In this document: one piece after another, positions 32,861 to 45,866 of the stretch
Numbering within the stretch: the first letter of the stretch is position 1
Layout of the letters: each line of letters begins with the position of its first letter
Assembly: GCA_037576215.1 (NCBI GenBank)
Contig: JBANDB010000001.1
Span: 2,790,001-2,854,000 of the forward strand
Reading direction: 5' to 3'
DNA: 64,000 nucleotides
Origin: Armillaria gallica
Taxonomy: Eukaryota; Basidiomycota; Agaricomycetes; Agaricales; Physalacriaceae
Made by a program: the position numbers and the translations under genes
The notes under the pieces: model-generated
Database searches by the model: none
What the model was told of the DNA's origin: nothing
Seen by the model: the letters and a program-made list of their open reading frames with translations, nothing else

Positions 32861-35223
32861 TTAAGCAAATAGAGCCCACATTAGCAAGAAAAATTGGATA
32901 CATATTAACTATGTGTAGCAAGAATCTCTCTACAAGATTCTACACTAGTTCATAGCTGATATCTATCTGGAAATGATTATATAATACCATCATCACCTCA
33001 TTCCACACCTATTCCCATTTGAACGATGCCCTACCCATCAATTGCGCCTATCTGAGCACTGTTATGACAAGTCATACACAGCCACCACCCAAAATAGGTT
33101 TCAGCACACTTCAGCACCGCCATATAGCTGGATTGCTGGATTGGCTTATGAGCACTGGTTCCTGGGCATTGGACATTGGATTGAGCACTAGATATCCCAC
33201 CCTTCTGCTCACTGTTTGGGCCTGAAAAAAATCTACAGGCCTCAAAAATAATATTGCACATTCTGGTACTGTCTCTTGACCCATGTGCTGCTCATTTTGA
33301 CTGGATTCAACATTGCATCGTTGGATGTAGCAAACTGTAGGAAGATATCATTCTCAATCTCATTTCACCTGCCAGATAGTAGTGAAAATGGCATTCCAAT
33401 GACTTTTGGAGTTTGCCAGAGTAAGTTCAAATCACTGCTCTCCCCAATATTTTTCCAATTCTTCATTCTTAGCACATTTCTGGGCTATAAGCTTTTCATT
33501 GAACACTTGTCATATCATTAAATATCTCATATCAACTATACAAAGGACATCCTGTTTGTTCTTGCTTGGACAAACATCAAATGGCACATTCTCATTGGTC
33601 ACAGACAAAGGTATATTCTCATTGGCTTGCTGACATGTTACATCACTGATTTGTTAAATGTCATCATCTGTTTTTTGCTTTCATCTTCATGCCTTGCTCT
33701 CAAAATTTTCATCCCCTTTGACATGTTCCTTGCCTGCCGCTTGGCACCCCTGTACACAGAATGAATAATATATGCATTTTCCTCTGTGTGATCCTGCTCT
33801 TTACAGTACATCAACATGTAAGTGGCTGCCTTTCCTGAGTGCGATCTATCTGTAATTATTGACCATTTCTAGGGATAATGGACTGTTCAGTGATATTTTC
33901 AACACACCTCAACAGCACCAGCAGTGCAACCAGGCAACTCTGCACCATGCTCAACTATGTGAGGACCTGGCTACAAGCCCACAGTGCAAATATCCTTTAT
34001 TCCACCCTTCCTTCAAGACTCCAGTGCTTCAACAGACTCAAGATGAGAACACATTCACTGCATTAAATGTCCACCAAACTAGGACATGTTATAGGAGTCA
34101 AGAATGGCAGATGGTGATGTTGGAGAGCCCTACACATCCCAGAAAGACTCAAGCAAAGGTGTGTCTGATCCCTTCCTTTTTATCTTGGTAATTCTGAAAG
34201 TCCACTAGACAGTTACAGCCCAACCAGACCACTTGAAGCAGCCTGAATCCCCATCTCCACATTCGGTGAGTGTTGCCATATTGTCTTGCTGCTACAAGGC
34301 ATATGTTAACCATACTCTAGAGATCTCATCCACAGAGCAAACAGTTACCAACACCTAAACCGGTTCTATCGACCCCTCAAGAACGACCTTTATTACCTGT
34401 CAGTAATCGTGCTGCTGCCCAACAGTGATGCCATGTGCAAAGCTGCTGAAAAAGCTGCTACCTCTACAGAATGCCAGAAGTCCCCTGTTCTCTACACCAG
34501 GAGACAGTCTAGGAATGTAGCATCTGCATGTGAGTATATATATATTTCTGATGCTCCCTTCTCTTCATGCTTGCCCACTATTTGAGGAAAAGCTCATCCT
34601 CCTATTATGATGACAGGTCAATCATCTCCAATGCTTCACAGTCAACATCTACCAACCTCAAAACTCACACAGAGAAATTCTGATGTGAGAAATAGTATGT
34701 AATACTGTCAAAGTAAAAACTACATCCATACTGATCATCTGCAGCAGGTCTTCAACAGCTTCAACCGGTGAATCCTCTCATCCCCTGAATTGATTTCATG
34801 AAGCTGCTGACTAACACTTGATGCGATGCTCAATGTTTGCGGCACCAGTGTGAACACCTTGAGATTGCATTTTCTAGTGAACATTCAAATCAATGTCAAA
34901 ATGTCAACAATAGTATGTTGAAGATCTCAGCTTTCATGTCACTCTTCTCATCCATTATTTATTTCCAGGTATGTCTGCCCAAAGATGCCATCAGCTTTCT
35001 ACACCTGCTCCCATGCAGGTTCGCAGATGGCCATCGCCTGTAGCCTGAGGTCAGATTTGCATGCCTTCTTATCTACAACAACAACTCATCTTTTTTGAAT
35101 AGATCCACCAGGTATATGAGCCAGAACATCTGTTTGAGATAATCAGTCCCTTCCAACACCTCAAACACAACCTGCTGGCAATGTACAGCCTATTGTTTGA
35201 GGTATTTACAATCTTTCTGATGT
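32861..35223. other. Probable 5' part of the Helitron, degenerate
   Basis: CpG-poor sequence with short frames (33019-33225, 33406-33633, 33859-34191) separated by stops in the orientation of the downstream Helitron gene. The 33859-34191 frame is Gln/Thr/His-rich. It probably contains the Helitron 5' terminus and N-terminal coding, but I could not locate a 5' TC end. Confidence 0.4.
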
Positions 35224-36557
35224 GTGATTGAACAACTCACTTATTTTCAAACAGAACCTCTTGCTCACTCTCTAGGTTCTCCATTGTCTGATGATGAAAC
35301 TTCACAGGATGGCAATCATGCTGAAGGTGATTTGCCTTTGCATGATTTGATTGACTATCACTTAACTGATCTATGCATAGATGACTCTCATGCCAGCTTC
35401 AATCCAAACTATACTCCTTTCCTCCACATGGAAGGTAAATTCTGCACTGCCTGTTGCCTGTATGTTGAGCCTGTTCCATATCATGATCTGAGACATATGG
35501 AATATGCTTGCATCTACTGCAAGGCCCTTCACTAGCTTGATGAGAAGACAAACAAGTCTCCCCAGTGAGCACCTGAGTTTAGAATATGCTGTAACCATGG
35601 CTTAGTCGATATCCCATTGCTACAGCCACCTCTGGAACCGCTGCTTTGATTGTACACTGGAAATGATGATCAGGTGAAGGATTTTAGGGAACACAGTCCT
35701 CAGTATAACTGCACATTAGCGTTCACCTCTGTTGGTGTAGCAGTTGATGAGCATATAAATAACCATGGTCATGGTCCTCCTATTTTTCGTATACACAGAG
35801 AATTAAAGCATTGGGCTGGTGCCCTACTACCAAAAGAGGAACAATCACCGGCATATGCACAGCTATATGTTCTTGACCCATGAACAGCCTGTCAGTATCG
35901 CATGCAGCACAATGGAAACCTTCAGCAAGATACCATGCAAGCACTGCAAGCTATGCTTCAGGATGTTAATCCTTATGCTCAGATATATCTGCATGTTTTT
36001 GAAATCTTGCGCAAGCATCCCAAGGCCAAAGACTATTATGTTAGGCTGTGTGTAATGCCTGGTCAGGATTGTCAATGGTATAATCTTCCCTCTGCAGATG
36101 AAGTGGCTGTGATTGTGGCAATGGTACTCAGGTTGTTGACAGCCACAACATCATCCTTTGACTCCAACCAAATGCTGCTGAAGGAGTTGGAAATGCCTTT
36201 CAACAAGTGAACGATGGATATGCCACCTATGCTCCTCTTCCTTACATTCTCCTCTTTCCTCGAGGGGAGCCAGGCTGGCACTGGGATCTACAACTTTGTC
36301 AACCTGATCACACTCATCCAAAACATCTATCACAGACATGGTATGCAGCTTTTTGTCTTCAAGTTCGTCAACATGAATTCTCCACTATTTTGTGAGACCA
36401 GTGACTGATGCAAAGATATATTGTGGATCTTTAGGCAAGTGCAGACCAAAACTGCCTCAATTACCTTCATCAAAACCAGGGAAAGCTTTGAGCTTCACTG
36501 TATAATGGTTTGGAGGATGCTTTAACTAGAGACGTCAATGTGAATCTCAGCAATATC
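35224..36557 (+). pseudogene. Helitron Rep-helicase gene, 5' fragment
   Basis: N-terminal part of a Helitron replicase-helicase. It shows a Cys/His cluster (CTACCLYVEP...YACIYCKALH...CCNHG), then the conserved VAVDEHINNHGHGPPIFRIH, RELKHWAGALLP, YAQLYVLDP, LQDVNPYAQIYLHVFEILR, YVRLCVMPGQD and NLPSADEVAVI blocks of fungal Helitrons, and further frames to ALTRDVNVNLSNI. Several in-frame stops interrupt it (35533-35535, 35647-35649, 35881-35883 and others), many TGA where Arg or Trp is expected. At 36557 the coding is cut by gypsy element A and resumes at 46283/46288 after the duplicated ATATC. A dead copy. Confidence 0.85.
36553..36557. repeat. 5-bp target-site duplication ATATC (left) of gypsy A
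   Basis: ATATC directly precedes the left LTR and is repeated at 46283-46287 right after the right LTR. Confidence 0.9.
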
Positions 36558-36959
36558 TGTTATGCCTGGACTCAGGTGGAACAAGTAAGCACAGCTCCCA
36601 AGACAACCTCACACTTCGGGTTGAATCTGGGAGGCAGCAGTACTCGCAGACCATGGAGTAGGCAGATAACACATAGCAAGAAGGTGGAGAGATAAGCCTG
36701 GTATGTATTAACTTAGCTCAAAGCTGGAGTACAAAGGTGAGAGCTAAGCTACTTATATACTGTTCGTTCGTTTCTATATATAAACTGTTCAATGTGTGAG
36801 TTGTATGATACCTGTCAATAAGTCTTCTCGTGATCATGCATCGCATCAGGAATGCTGAAGTCGTTCAGGTTAGCAGTGGTAACCACGTGTATGCTGAGGT
36901 GCCGAGATGCTGAAGTGCTGAGATGAGATAAGATAAGGAAAAATAGAAAAATCGTAACA
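36558..36959 (-). repeat. Left (3') LTR of gypsy A, 402 bp
   Basis: Same length as the right LTR. All differences from it that I could list (roughly 25-30) are transitions, mostly CpG against TpG or CpA. On the minus strand it carries a TATATAAG box followed about 34 nt later by AGCTTTGAGCTAAG. Confidence 0.93.
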
Positions 36960-37005
36960 TTACCCCCTCATTAAGGCAGGTGTCCTGACTGCTATTAGGG
37001 TCCGC

Positions 37006-38681
37006 TGATGAGCCTCCAGGCTCTGTACACTCAGAATTCATGGATTTTGCCTGCTAATTAACGCTACTGTCCCTTCAATGGCCTTTCAGCAAACCAATGA
37101 TTGCATGCACATTGATACCACTTTCATCCTACAGCAACCACTCCTTACATGCTTTGTTATCCATCCCATCTTGCCATGCATCATAACTGCTGTACTTCAT
37201 CACAGCAAGGCACCTTTGATTGACAATCATCCCAATACAGAATTGACGCATCACTCAGAAGCACCTAGTTGATGCGGTCATTGATCACTTAATGAAAATG
37301 ACGTGATTGGCGTGAGTACCCTCCCAGCTATGGCAACTACAGACTGTGTTTACTAAGGCTGTTACTTCACCAAGGCTTCAAGAAAATGTTACCCCACACA
37401 TACTCCTCAGCACGACGACTATCGCTCAAGTAATCCGCAGCTAAACAGCACCTAATGATCTGTGCATCGCTCAATGACCCCATACGGTTCACATCCATAC
37501 GCGGCAACGTTGACGAGTTGCTGTTACTTTAGAAGATGAAGTACCATATGTTTTCTCCGATTTTTACAAAGCCAAGGCCTTACAGCCTTACTAAGTCTTG
37601 CGTATTTACTCTATTTATAAATTCGTACTTGTAGTATAAAAACTAGCTAGAAAATGTAGTTACAAGGCAGTTCATCTCCAGTCGACCCCAGACTACGTCA
37701 ATTACCATCACGCTCTAGTCTATCGCCAGTAAACAATGTTTATTTACCGTTCTACGGCAATATATCATTTACACCAGCATATTCTTGATTGCACATCGAC
37801 TCTTGAAGCTCACCAGAGTTATTCCATGGTTTTGAACTGTGAAGAGTCCTTCGCTATGCACTCTTCGCTTTTAACACTATTGGTGCATGCTCATACTGTG
37901 CCAATACGTGATCGCCGTGCCATACCTCACCCCCGTTATCTTTTATAGGCCGTCATCGTTTCACTTTCACACCATTGGAGTTTTTACAGTTTCTCTTTCG
38001 CCATCGTTATTGTCGCCCACTTGGGTAGTCTCAGAGCAGACTTAGGATCAGTTTCAGCCAGTTTTTGTATAGTATCAGTCCCTCGAGTGGACTTGAAGGT
38101 TAGTTTGACATAGGATAGGATCGTTTCAGTACCAGACAAGTTTTGACATCGACTCAGCACCATCGCATCATATAGGACCAGTATCGCCACCAGTTTTTGT
38201 AGTTCCATGTTTTCTCTTGCCAGTCCACCCTCAGCACCTCGTTCCACATTTATTTTGCCACTCGCAGTCCCCACACTGTTTTCTTATCGCCTCACTCACC
38301 AATAGACTATTGCTGACCATTTAGTCTATTCTCTATCGTTCACCCCGCTCCAATTACCGTAGAGCGACGTTTTCTAGTCTTGCAGCACATTTTATTATAT
38401 GGATTCGTGGTATTCACATCATACCCATTTTCGTTCCCTCTCACTTCAAGAGAACCCTACTGGCTTATAGCCTTTGCATCTAGTACTCGACTACCAAGCA
38501 GTACTACTTCGCAGACTTAAAGTCACAGTGTATTCTTGCATATAGAGGAATTGTTCTACTGCACAGAGGTGCCCCGAACCACTCGCACACACAATGACCT
38601 TGATTGCTGTGCCACTACGTTAATTACCCAATCTCATTCTGAGTTGGTGTTGCCGTTGCCATGGAAGTCTTAGGCCCATCA
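37006..38681. mobile_element. TIR/LTR-like repeat, copy 1 (inside gypsy A)
   Basis: Begins TGATGAGCCTCCAGGCTCTG and ends TAGGCCCATCA, so the termini are inverted repeats (TGATGAGCC / GGCCCATCA, one mismatch). Flanked by CCGC (37002-37005) and CCAC (38682-38685), a 4-bp duplication with one CpG transition. Internal TATA-like CTATTTATAAA followed by CGTACTTGTAGTATAAAAAC is shared with the other two copies. No coding frame with motifs. Solo LTR of an absent element, or a non-autonomous DNA element; TG...CA ends favour the LTR reading. Confidence 0.75.
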
Positions 38682-38689
38682 CCACTCCA

Positions 38690-39340
38690 GTCATTTGCGA
38701 AGTCTGGTGGGTTTCTGTAGATTCCGCATGAATCTCCCCCATATCCGTTGTCAAAGTCATTGTCTCCTGGAGTGCTGCTTTGTGAGTTGTTCCAGTATTC
38801 TTCGATTAGTCAGCCCCAAAGGTCTACGTCTGGGTTTTTGACCCACTTCTGCCTCCCGTCCTGTCACTGTGCGAGATAATACATGTCATGGTTGTCATAC
38901 TTGAAGTCAAGGATTATGGTAACACACTTGGTTTTGTCTTTTGTTACAATTTTAGGAGTGTCAACACGTCACACATGGCTGACTTTGTCTTCATATTCCT
39001 GAACTGCTCCTTGCGCGTGTTCCATTTCTGTGTCCCATACCCATGAGTTGTGCTTGCATGTCCATCCTTTCCACTTGACATAGTAGTCCGTGACTGTCAT
39101 AGACTTCTTTCCCCTTTTTCCACATACTTGTCAAGTCCGATGATCGAGAATTTCTTCAATTTTGTACTCCTCTTCATCTTCGATAAGATTGGGAGGAGGT
39201 GGCAGTGGTAGTTCCTGGTTAGGGAATGCCAGCAGTGTGTATGGGGTTAAGAGCCTCTCGTTGAAGTGCAGGTGAATCTTCCAGTGAGGCGGCAGCTTTA
39301 GTTTGAATGCACTGATGCTAGCTTTGTCGAGGATCAAGAA
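38690..39340 (-). pseudogene. Gypsy A integrase C-terminus and chromodomain
   Basis: On the minus strand the GPF/Y-like module (LPPHWKIHLHFNERLLTPY) leads to a chromodomain: EEYKIEEILDHRT, a TGA stop, then DYYVKWKGWTCKHNSWVWD. Chromodomains target chromoviral integration to heterochromatin histone marks. The tail runs on without motifs to the inserted repeat. Stops within make it non-functional. Confidence 0.8.
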
Positions 39341-40320
39341 GGGGCCAACTCATTTGTCATCCAGATTCTTCTTTGGTTGGGGGAGATGCAGATTGGTCAC
39401 ATCTAGCCATACCGGGTCTCCAACTTGGTAGTTGCATGTGCTGCACCTTCCCTTGTCATACTGGTTCTTCATCTTCATAGCTGCTTCTTCAAGAGTGGTC
39501 TGTGTTTCTTTATGGACCGTCGTCATGTTCTTGACAAAGTCCGCGGCAGTCAGGTTTGTGAATGGAGTTGTTCTGAGGGAGTCAGGAAGAATTCAGGGAT
39601 TTCAGCCATAAAGCACCATGAAGGGACTTTTGCCAGTAGCGCTGTGGATTCGGTTATTGTGAGCAAACTCAGTGAGTGGAAGCCAATTGCTCCAGTTGGT
39701 CTGTCAGTGGTTGACAAAGATGCGAAGATACTTTTCAATCTCCTGGTTAACTCGTTCTGTCTGACCATCTGTCTGTGGGTGGAAGGCTGTGGATGCATTA
39801 GGCATAATGTCGAGCATCCAGTATAGTTCCTTCATGAATTTGGAGATGAACTGTGGGCCATGGTCAGAAATGATGATTTGAGGCATGCTATGGCATGCGT
39901 ATATGTGGTCTCAGAGAATTTGGGCCCATCCCTTGGCAGACAGTTCTGTGTTGCAGGCAACTGGGATTATGGCTTTTGAGAATTGGTCTACAATCATGAT
40001 GATTGTGTCGTGCCCATTGGAATTGGGAAGACTGGTGATCATATCAACAGAGATATGAGTCCAAGGTCCTTCGGGTACAGCGTTTGGATGAAGAGGAGCA
40101 GCTTTGGCTTGCGTGCTCGACTTCATCCTTTGGAAAGTCTCGCAGCCTTTGACATAGGCTTTGACATCTTTCTTCATGGCCACCAGTACTCATGGAGTAC
40201 AAGCTCCTTTGTCTTCTCAATACCTGGATGGCCAGCAGTGATATGGTCATGAAATTGAGAAATGATTTCACCTCAGAGGGCACGTTTTCTTGAGACATAG
40301 ATGTGCCCATTGTAGTAGAG
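39341..40320 (-). pseudogene. Gypsy A integrase
   Basis: HHCC zinc module near 40130-40260 (HDHITAGHPGIEKTKEL ... CETFQRMK). Catalytic core with SVDMITSLPNSNGHD (first Asp), IIISDHGPQFISKF (second Asp) and QTDGQTERVNQEIEKYL (Glu). Several TGA/TAG stops interrupt the frame (for example after ELSAKGWAQIL at 39911). Confidence 0.9.
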
Positions 40321-41975
40321 GACCCTTTCCTTCAGGGATACTCCTTGTTCATGGTTGAGGGACGTGGCAATGCCTTCGTCCCACAGGTCTTCCTGTTGGG
40401 TGGCTTCTTCGACTCGCTGATGGACATCACCGGTTGTGGGCATGATCATGGCCCAGAAATGCTGCGGGGTGAGGACAATGATGTCGTCATTGTCATCCTT
40501 GCCCTGGTCGTGGTTGTCGCATCTGGAAAGTAGATTGGCCTTCTTGTTGAGGGCGCCAGGTTTGTGTCTGAGAATGAAGTGATATTCCGTGAGCTCGGTG
40601 ACCCACCGTGCTTGTCGTCGGTTCAGCTTCTGTGGGAGTCAGAAATACTGGAGATTCTGGTGGTCAGTTCAGATTTCTATGTCCTTGGTGGCACCCATGA
40701 GGTAGTGGTGCCATTCAGAGAGTGTGAGCATGATTGCAAGCAGTTCCTTATTGTAGATTTCATAATTTCTTTCTGTGGCGCTGAGTGCTTTCGACATGAA
40801 AGCCACTGGGTGCCAGACTCTGTTCTGTTGCTGACTAAGGACAGTGCCAACTGCTCCTTCACTGGCATCGGCTTTGACTCGAAATGGGTCATCATTGTTT
40901 GGGATGGCGAGGGTGACGTCCTCAGCCATGTGTCGCTTCAGTTCCTGGAAGGCCTTTTCTTGAGCACCTCCCCACTTCCATTCCACATTACCCGTGAGCT
41001 GAGTGAGTGGGCGAACAACCTTGGAGTACATCTTGATGAACTTCCGGTAGAAGTTCGTAAATCCGAGGAAGGACTGGAGTTCCTTCTTCCTTTTGGGCAC
41101 CGGCCATTCTGTGATTCCTGCGATCTTGACCGGGTCCATTTGGATGGAGTCCTGGCTAATGATGACACCAAGGTACTCAGTTTCTAGAACTTCGAATTCA
41201 CATTTCTCTGCCTTGAGGAAGAGCTTGTTCTCGCAAAGGCATTGAAGAACACACTTCACAATTTGTCAGTGTTTGTTCAGGTCCTTCGAGAAGATCTGGA
41301 TGTCATCCAGGTAAATAATGACTTTCCCTTCTCCAATCAGATCACGGAAGATGTCGTTTATCATCCATTGGAATGTTGTGGGCAAATTGGTGAGCCCAAA
41401 GAACATGACTGTTGGTTCGAAAAGTCCTTGATTTGTGCAGGAAGCAGCTTTCTCTTCATCCCCTTCCTTGATTCAGACGTTGTTGTATCCCCAACGGACG
41501 TCGAGTTTTGTGAAGTACTTGGCACCGCAAAGCTTGTCAATGAGTTCAGAGATGAGCAGTAATGGATAGCGGTTCTTGATGGTCATCTCATTAAGCTTCC
41601 AGTAGTCTTGTACTGGTCAAAGCGTGCCATCCTTCTTTTTGACGAAGAAGAAGGGGGAAGTGAAGGGAGACTTGGATGGGCGAATTTGTCCAGATTCCAA
41701 GTTCTTGTCAAGGAACTTATCGAGTTGTTCCTGTTCGTTCTGGTTCAAGGGGTAGACTTTACAGTCCAAGGTTGATTTCATGGTTGGGATGAGCTCAATG
41801 GCATGGTCTCATGGCTTTCAATCTGGGAGTTTGTCAAAGTTTTCTTTGGCGAACAAGTCGTGGAAGAAATGGTAATGTTTGGGAACCATCTCTTTGAAGG
41901 TTTTCTCGGGTTTGTCAGCATTCACTTTAGCTGCAAGGTCATTGGCATGATGCATCGCGCATATGACTAGTTCCT
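40321..41975 (-). pseudogene. Gypsy A reverse transcriptase and RNase H
   Basis: RT active site IIYLDDIQIFSK with the two catalytic Asp intact (YLDD at 41302-41313), preceded by [20 protein letters not shown] and LDVRWGYNN blocks. The connection FLGFTNFYRKFIKMYSKV and the RNase H domain follow (FRVKADASEGAVGTVLSQ, ELLAIMLTLSEWHHYL, WTDHQNLQYF). An open frame of 196 codons survives at 40669-41259, elsewhere stops occur. Confidence 0.92.
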
Positions 41976-41982
41976 CTTCCAT

Positions 41983-42447
41983 TCAGATGGCCAGGATGGT
42001 TTCTCCTTCCTCTAGCTCTTCGTCCCAATGATCGTCGGGGTCTGTGTTGGGTAGTTCAATCAGGCTTTTCACGCACTGACAATGTCCAAAGATAAGGTTG
42101 CCTGTTCTCCAATTGACACTTGGGTTGTGGCACTTAAGCCAGTTGTGTCCCAGATAAATGTCCTTCTTTCCGAGGTTGGTGACCACAAGATCGATTCGTT
42201 CACAGTGGTCACCAATCTTTAGGCACAGTTCCACAAATTTGGTGACGTCTCCTCTCTCATTGCAGGTTCCGTTGGCATTATAGATTGGAATAGGTACTAC
42301 TGTCTTCCTGGTGTTGAGTCGATATTCAAGCACATAGGCATGATTAATTGCACTCCCCATACAGCCACTGTCCAACAGAGCCTTCGTGCTCAGGACTTGC
42401 CTGCCTGTGCATGGCTCAAGAACCACAGGGATTATGAAGTCCCCCAA
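41983..42447 (-). CDS. Gypsy A aspartic protease domain
   Basis: Retropepsin-like domain with catalytic LLDSGCMGSAIN, then VPIPIYNANGT, FVELCLKIGDHCERIDLVV and IYLGHNWLKCHNPSVNWRTG, the typical order in fungal gypsy polyproteins. Open for 154 codons; bounded by TGA stops on both sides that probably arose by decay. Confidence 0.88.
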   Translation of the reverse strand: MGDFIIPVVLEPCTGRQVLSTKALLDSGCMGSAINHAYVLEYRLNTRKTVVPIPIYNANGTCNERGDVTKFVELCLKIGDHCERIDLVVTNLGKKDIYLGHNWLKCHNPSVNWRTGNLIFGHCQCVKSLIELPNTDPDDHWDEELEEGETILAI

Positions 42448-43850
42448 GGCATCTCAGATATAATGGATTGGTTCTTGTAGTTCATAGAGTCGTTCTCAGG
42501 CGACTTCCATGTTGGCCCTGAGTTCATGGAGAAGCTCATCCATGAGCTCTCCTAGCTGATCCTTGTGTATCCATACACAGAGGGTAGTGCAAGCAGCATT
42601 ATCACTTTGTGCTTCGTGGACTGCTTGTAGTGTCCAGTCAACCTCGAAAGGCTTCATCCATCAATAAGGGACCTCCTGAGCCTTCGTGCTGGCCACAGAG
42701 GGTGTAGCTACCGTTGGTGAGGTCACCTCAACCCCCTCATTAGGGAGTGTCTTTGTGATGGTTGGTGGTGTGTATGGGGTCATGATGCGAGGCTTCAGGG
42801 AAACTGTCAGGCTATCTGTGGCAAGCCATCTGTTGAAGGATGTGTCGTCGTCCTGGTCAGGTACTTCAACCATTGTTACCTGAGGCCCCCTTTTTACTGC
42901 CTGGGTGCTAGCGGCTTCCTTCTGTTCAGCTGCCTTGATCAGGGCTGTTGTGCATCCAATGGTTCTTGCTACTCGCTGGTCTTCATTGGGATTGCCCGGG
43001 GGGGTGTCACGCTGAACCTCATTGGAGGGATCGGATTGCAGCAAGCTTGTCTTGACGTTGGGGCTGCTTCCATGGGGAACAGCGGGTTTGGATAGTCGGG
43101 GTCCAGATACAGTTGGATGACCTGCCTCCAAGCCTGCTCCCACTGGACTCTGTGAGTTGTTTCGCCCCCACATTCTGAGGCCTACACCGACCATGGTTTG
43201 CCCTTTGTCTTGATGGGCGGACATGCTCCCAGGGCTCTTGTGCTGCAGCAGATCGTCAGATTGCACAATTGGCCCACTGTGCATGGTCTTGATGGTTGTG
43301 GGTCCACTAGTGGACCTGATCCTTGCAGTGTCCCCCTTTGTGGGGCCACTAGTTCAAGGGGGGCACATCTCTCCAATGGAGAAGGCACTTGTTCCCTTGT
43401 CCCTCCTGCTCGAGGTGTGATGGAGAGTGTCACTATAGTAGGTGACTTTTTGACTGCTGTGTTTACTCTCCCAGAGCTACTTGCCAGTTGTTTAGCTGGT
43501 CGTATTGCTGGAGTTTCCCCCACTTCGGCAAGCATATGGGGGGCCCACAGCTATCCCCCGTTGAGGGGAGGTGTCCATAGGTTCATTAGTCAAGTCTTTG
43601 TTCCAGAGGACATCATATCTGTTGGTCGATTCCAATACTGATGTGTGGGTCTGGGGAGAAGTCGGTAAGTGGCATGTAGGCCGTATATTTGAAGTCATAG
43701 AAACTGACCCCATACATGGGGGTCGGGGTATATCCAAATGCATATATAAAATGTCTGTATATGAAAAAGAATCAGACCGTCCGGCGGGAGAAGGGTGTGC
43801 ACCCGTATGTAAGTCCTTAGTTGTCGCAGCAGAATCAAGTGCTCAATGAC
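42448..43850 (-). pseudogene. Gypsy A gag-pol linker region
   Basis: Pro/Ser/Thr-rich low-complexity coding (42661-43284 and 43182-43535 frames) linking the zinc knuckle to the protease, with a VEVPDQDDDTSFNRWL acidic patch and the WMKPFEVDWTLQAVHEAQ helix before the protease. Frames change several times. Confidence 0.6.
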
Positions 43851-45818
43851 CTACTCTTTTACTTCCTCAATCTTGGTGTCCATGGAAAGTGACTCTGTGG
43901 TCGCCTCCACTGCACGTACCTCTGTCTTTTGGTGTGGACAATCCTTACTAAGGTGTCCCTTCTCATCATATCAGAAACATCTCCCCTCTGCCCATTGCTT
44001 CCTTTTTACCGTGTCAATGTCCATCAGCTGTCCTTGTCCTGGATACATGGTTCCTTTGGTGGCCACCCATTGTCTGCCCGAATCCTGGCCTTTGTCGTTG
44101 GCAGTCACCTTGCCCATCGAGGAACTTGTTGTGCCACCTGTAGCGCCTTTGTGGCTACTGGTAGTGGTAATTTGCCTCTGATTCCCTGGGGGCTTCTTAT
44201 CGTGGTGCTGGTCGAGTCTGTGCATCTGATTATACACATAGTTGCGCTGCTGTTCTTCGTACATGCATAGGATCCGGTCTAATCCAGGGATTGGTAGTTT
44301 GGGGGTCGGGGAACCGAGAAGTGGTCTGGTCATGGGTTTCATGCTGGCGGTCTGCCCGGTCACCCTCTGTCCGGTCCTTCTGCTTTTCTTGCTTGGGTCA
44401 GCTCCTCTTGGAGCCTGACATTCTCATCATGCATCTGTATCATCTGTGCCTCCATCTGTTGAAACCACTCCTCCATTGTGGGTTGGGGGGGCTGCGCTGA
44501 TCCCCCCGCCATGTCTGTATCTCCTCTGCCAGCTACAAGTCTACTCATCCCTCTTCCATTGTACTGTCTCTGCTGCTGCCATGGAACAGGGGTTTCTTTT
44601 GAAGGCGAGTCAGGTAACGGTTGCAGGCTTTCCAGATGGAATTTGAAAAGGTTCTCTGCTACCTGGGAGGGCCAAAACCCTGGTTCAAAGGTCCCCTTGT
44701 TGTAATGGAAACCTTTGAAGGGGGCCATGCCCTCCCACCTGTTGTGGTGGTCAGAGGGTGGTTCATCTGTCCTGGTCGGTCGCCCTGTAGTTGGGCCAGA
44801 GGAAGAAGGAGGCGCTCCAGGGCACACTGTTCCTGTTCAGTTCAGGGGCATATGTTTGGGATAGCATGTCTTGCAAAAGGGGGGTATTCGGTTCGGTTCT
44901 GATTAGCAAAGATTCGGGCATCGATAACTTGGTCCCTTCCATAGGCAGGGAGTGGATCCCCTCAATTAGTGGCAAGGTAGTAGTCCATACTATTCCAGTC
45001 AAAGATTCTGTCTCCCCCTTGCTGCTTGATCTCCTGCCTTCGAAGTTTCCAGGCCTCGCTTCTTGTGGGGCTGAAAATAGCAATGTTGCTTCTGGAGAGG
45101 GCAGGCCACTCATAATCCCCCCCCTGTGGGTTAAAGAGGTCATCATCCTCTCGCTGTCAGATGGGCTCAGGGGTTCAAATTCAGACTGGTTTGGGGGAGA
45201 CATCTCGGGGATGTCAGGGGAGTGTGGAACTCGTCATGCAATGGTGACAAATGAGATGGGATCAGAGTCACTGTCCGAGTCCCGCTCGATGGGCCAGTGG
45301 GCATTGCCGAGGGGTTTCTGTACCTGAATAGGGCAGTTCCCTGGCCCAGATAGAAGCCTCCAAAGTCTTCCCCTAGCTACTCCCCTGGCTCTTGGCATGT
45401 AGGGCGGGGACTCGAGGATCTCAGGCCGTAATGTGAGTAGTTCTGTCATGGCAGGGTGGCTAGTGGAAGTGATTGGTACTGTCCTGGGTTCCTCCTGACT
45501 CTCAAAGAATTCCTGGTCGGATTTGAAGGTAACGATGGTCGTCTCTCTTCTCTGGTTCCTGGCAGTGGTTGTTGCAGTCAAGTCCTGGATTCCCATGCCC
45601 AGGCGTACCAGGGTTGGGTCAAGTCTGGGGAGCGGGATATAATGAAGTGGAATGGGGGCTGGTTGTGGTGCAATCAGGACCCCGTGTCGTTGCAGGAAGT
45701 TCTGGAGTGGTTCTGCATATATGAGTACAAGGGCTGCAGTGGCCAGACAGAGGAGGGTGGCTCCGATTATGGCAGAGCCTAGAGCAATCGTTTGTTCATT
45801 GGTTAGGTCAGGGGTCAT
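43851..45818 (-). pseudogene. Gypsy A gag with N-terminal membrane-like segment
   Basis: The first frame (45234-45818) starts MTPDLTNEQTIALGS and contains a hydrophobic stretch IIGATLLCLATAALVLIY that looks like a membrane span, unusual for gag. After one TGA at 45234-45236 the same frame runs to 44763. A frame change near 44800 leads to the capsid-like part (GMAPFKGFHYNKGTFEPG, a Gln/Glu coiled coil EEWFQQMEAQMIQMHDEN) and a zinc knuckle (CF-x-x-DEKGHLSKDCP, around 43950). One knuckle Cys codon appears mutated. Confidence 0.75.
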
Positions 45819-45866
45819 CTAGAGGGGAGCTATCTTCATGGCTGGCATAGAAGAAAGCAGTGAGAA

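Noticed and set aside
37006..38681. Reading repeat copy 1 as the 3' LTR of gypsy A
   Set aside because: The true LTR pair of A is the 402-bp repeat with the ATATC duplication, and the same 1.7-kb repeat occurs inside unrelated positions of B and C.
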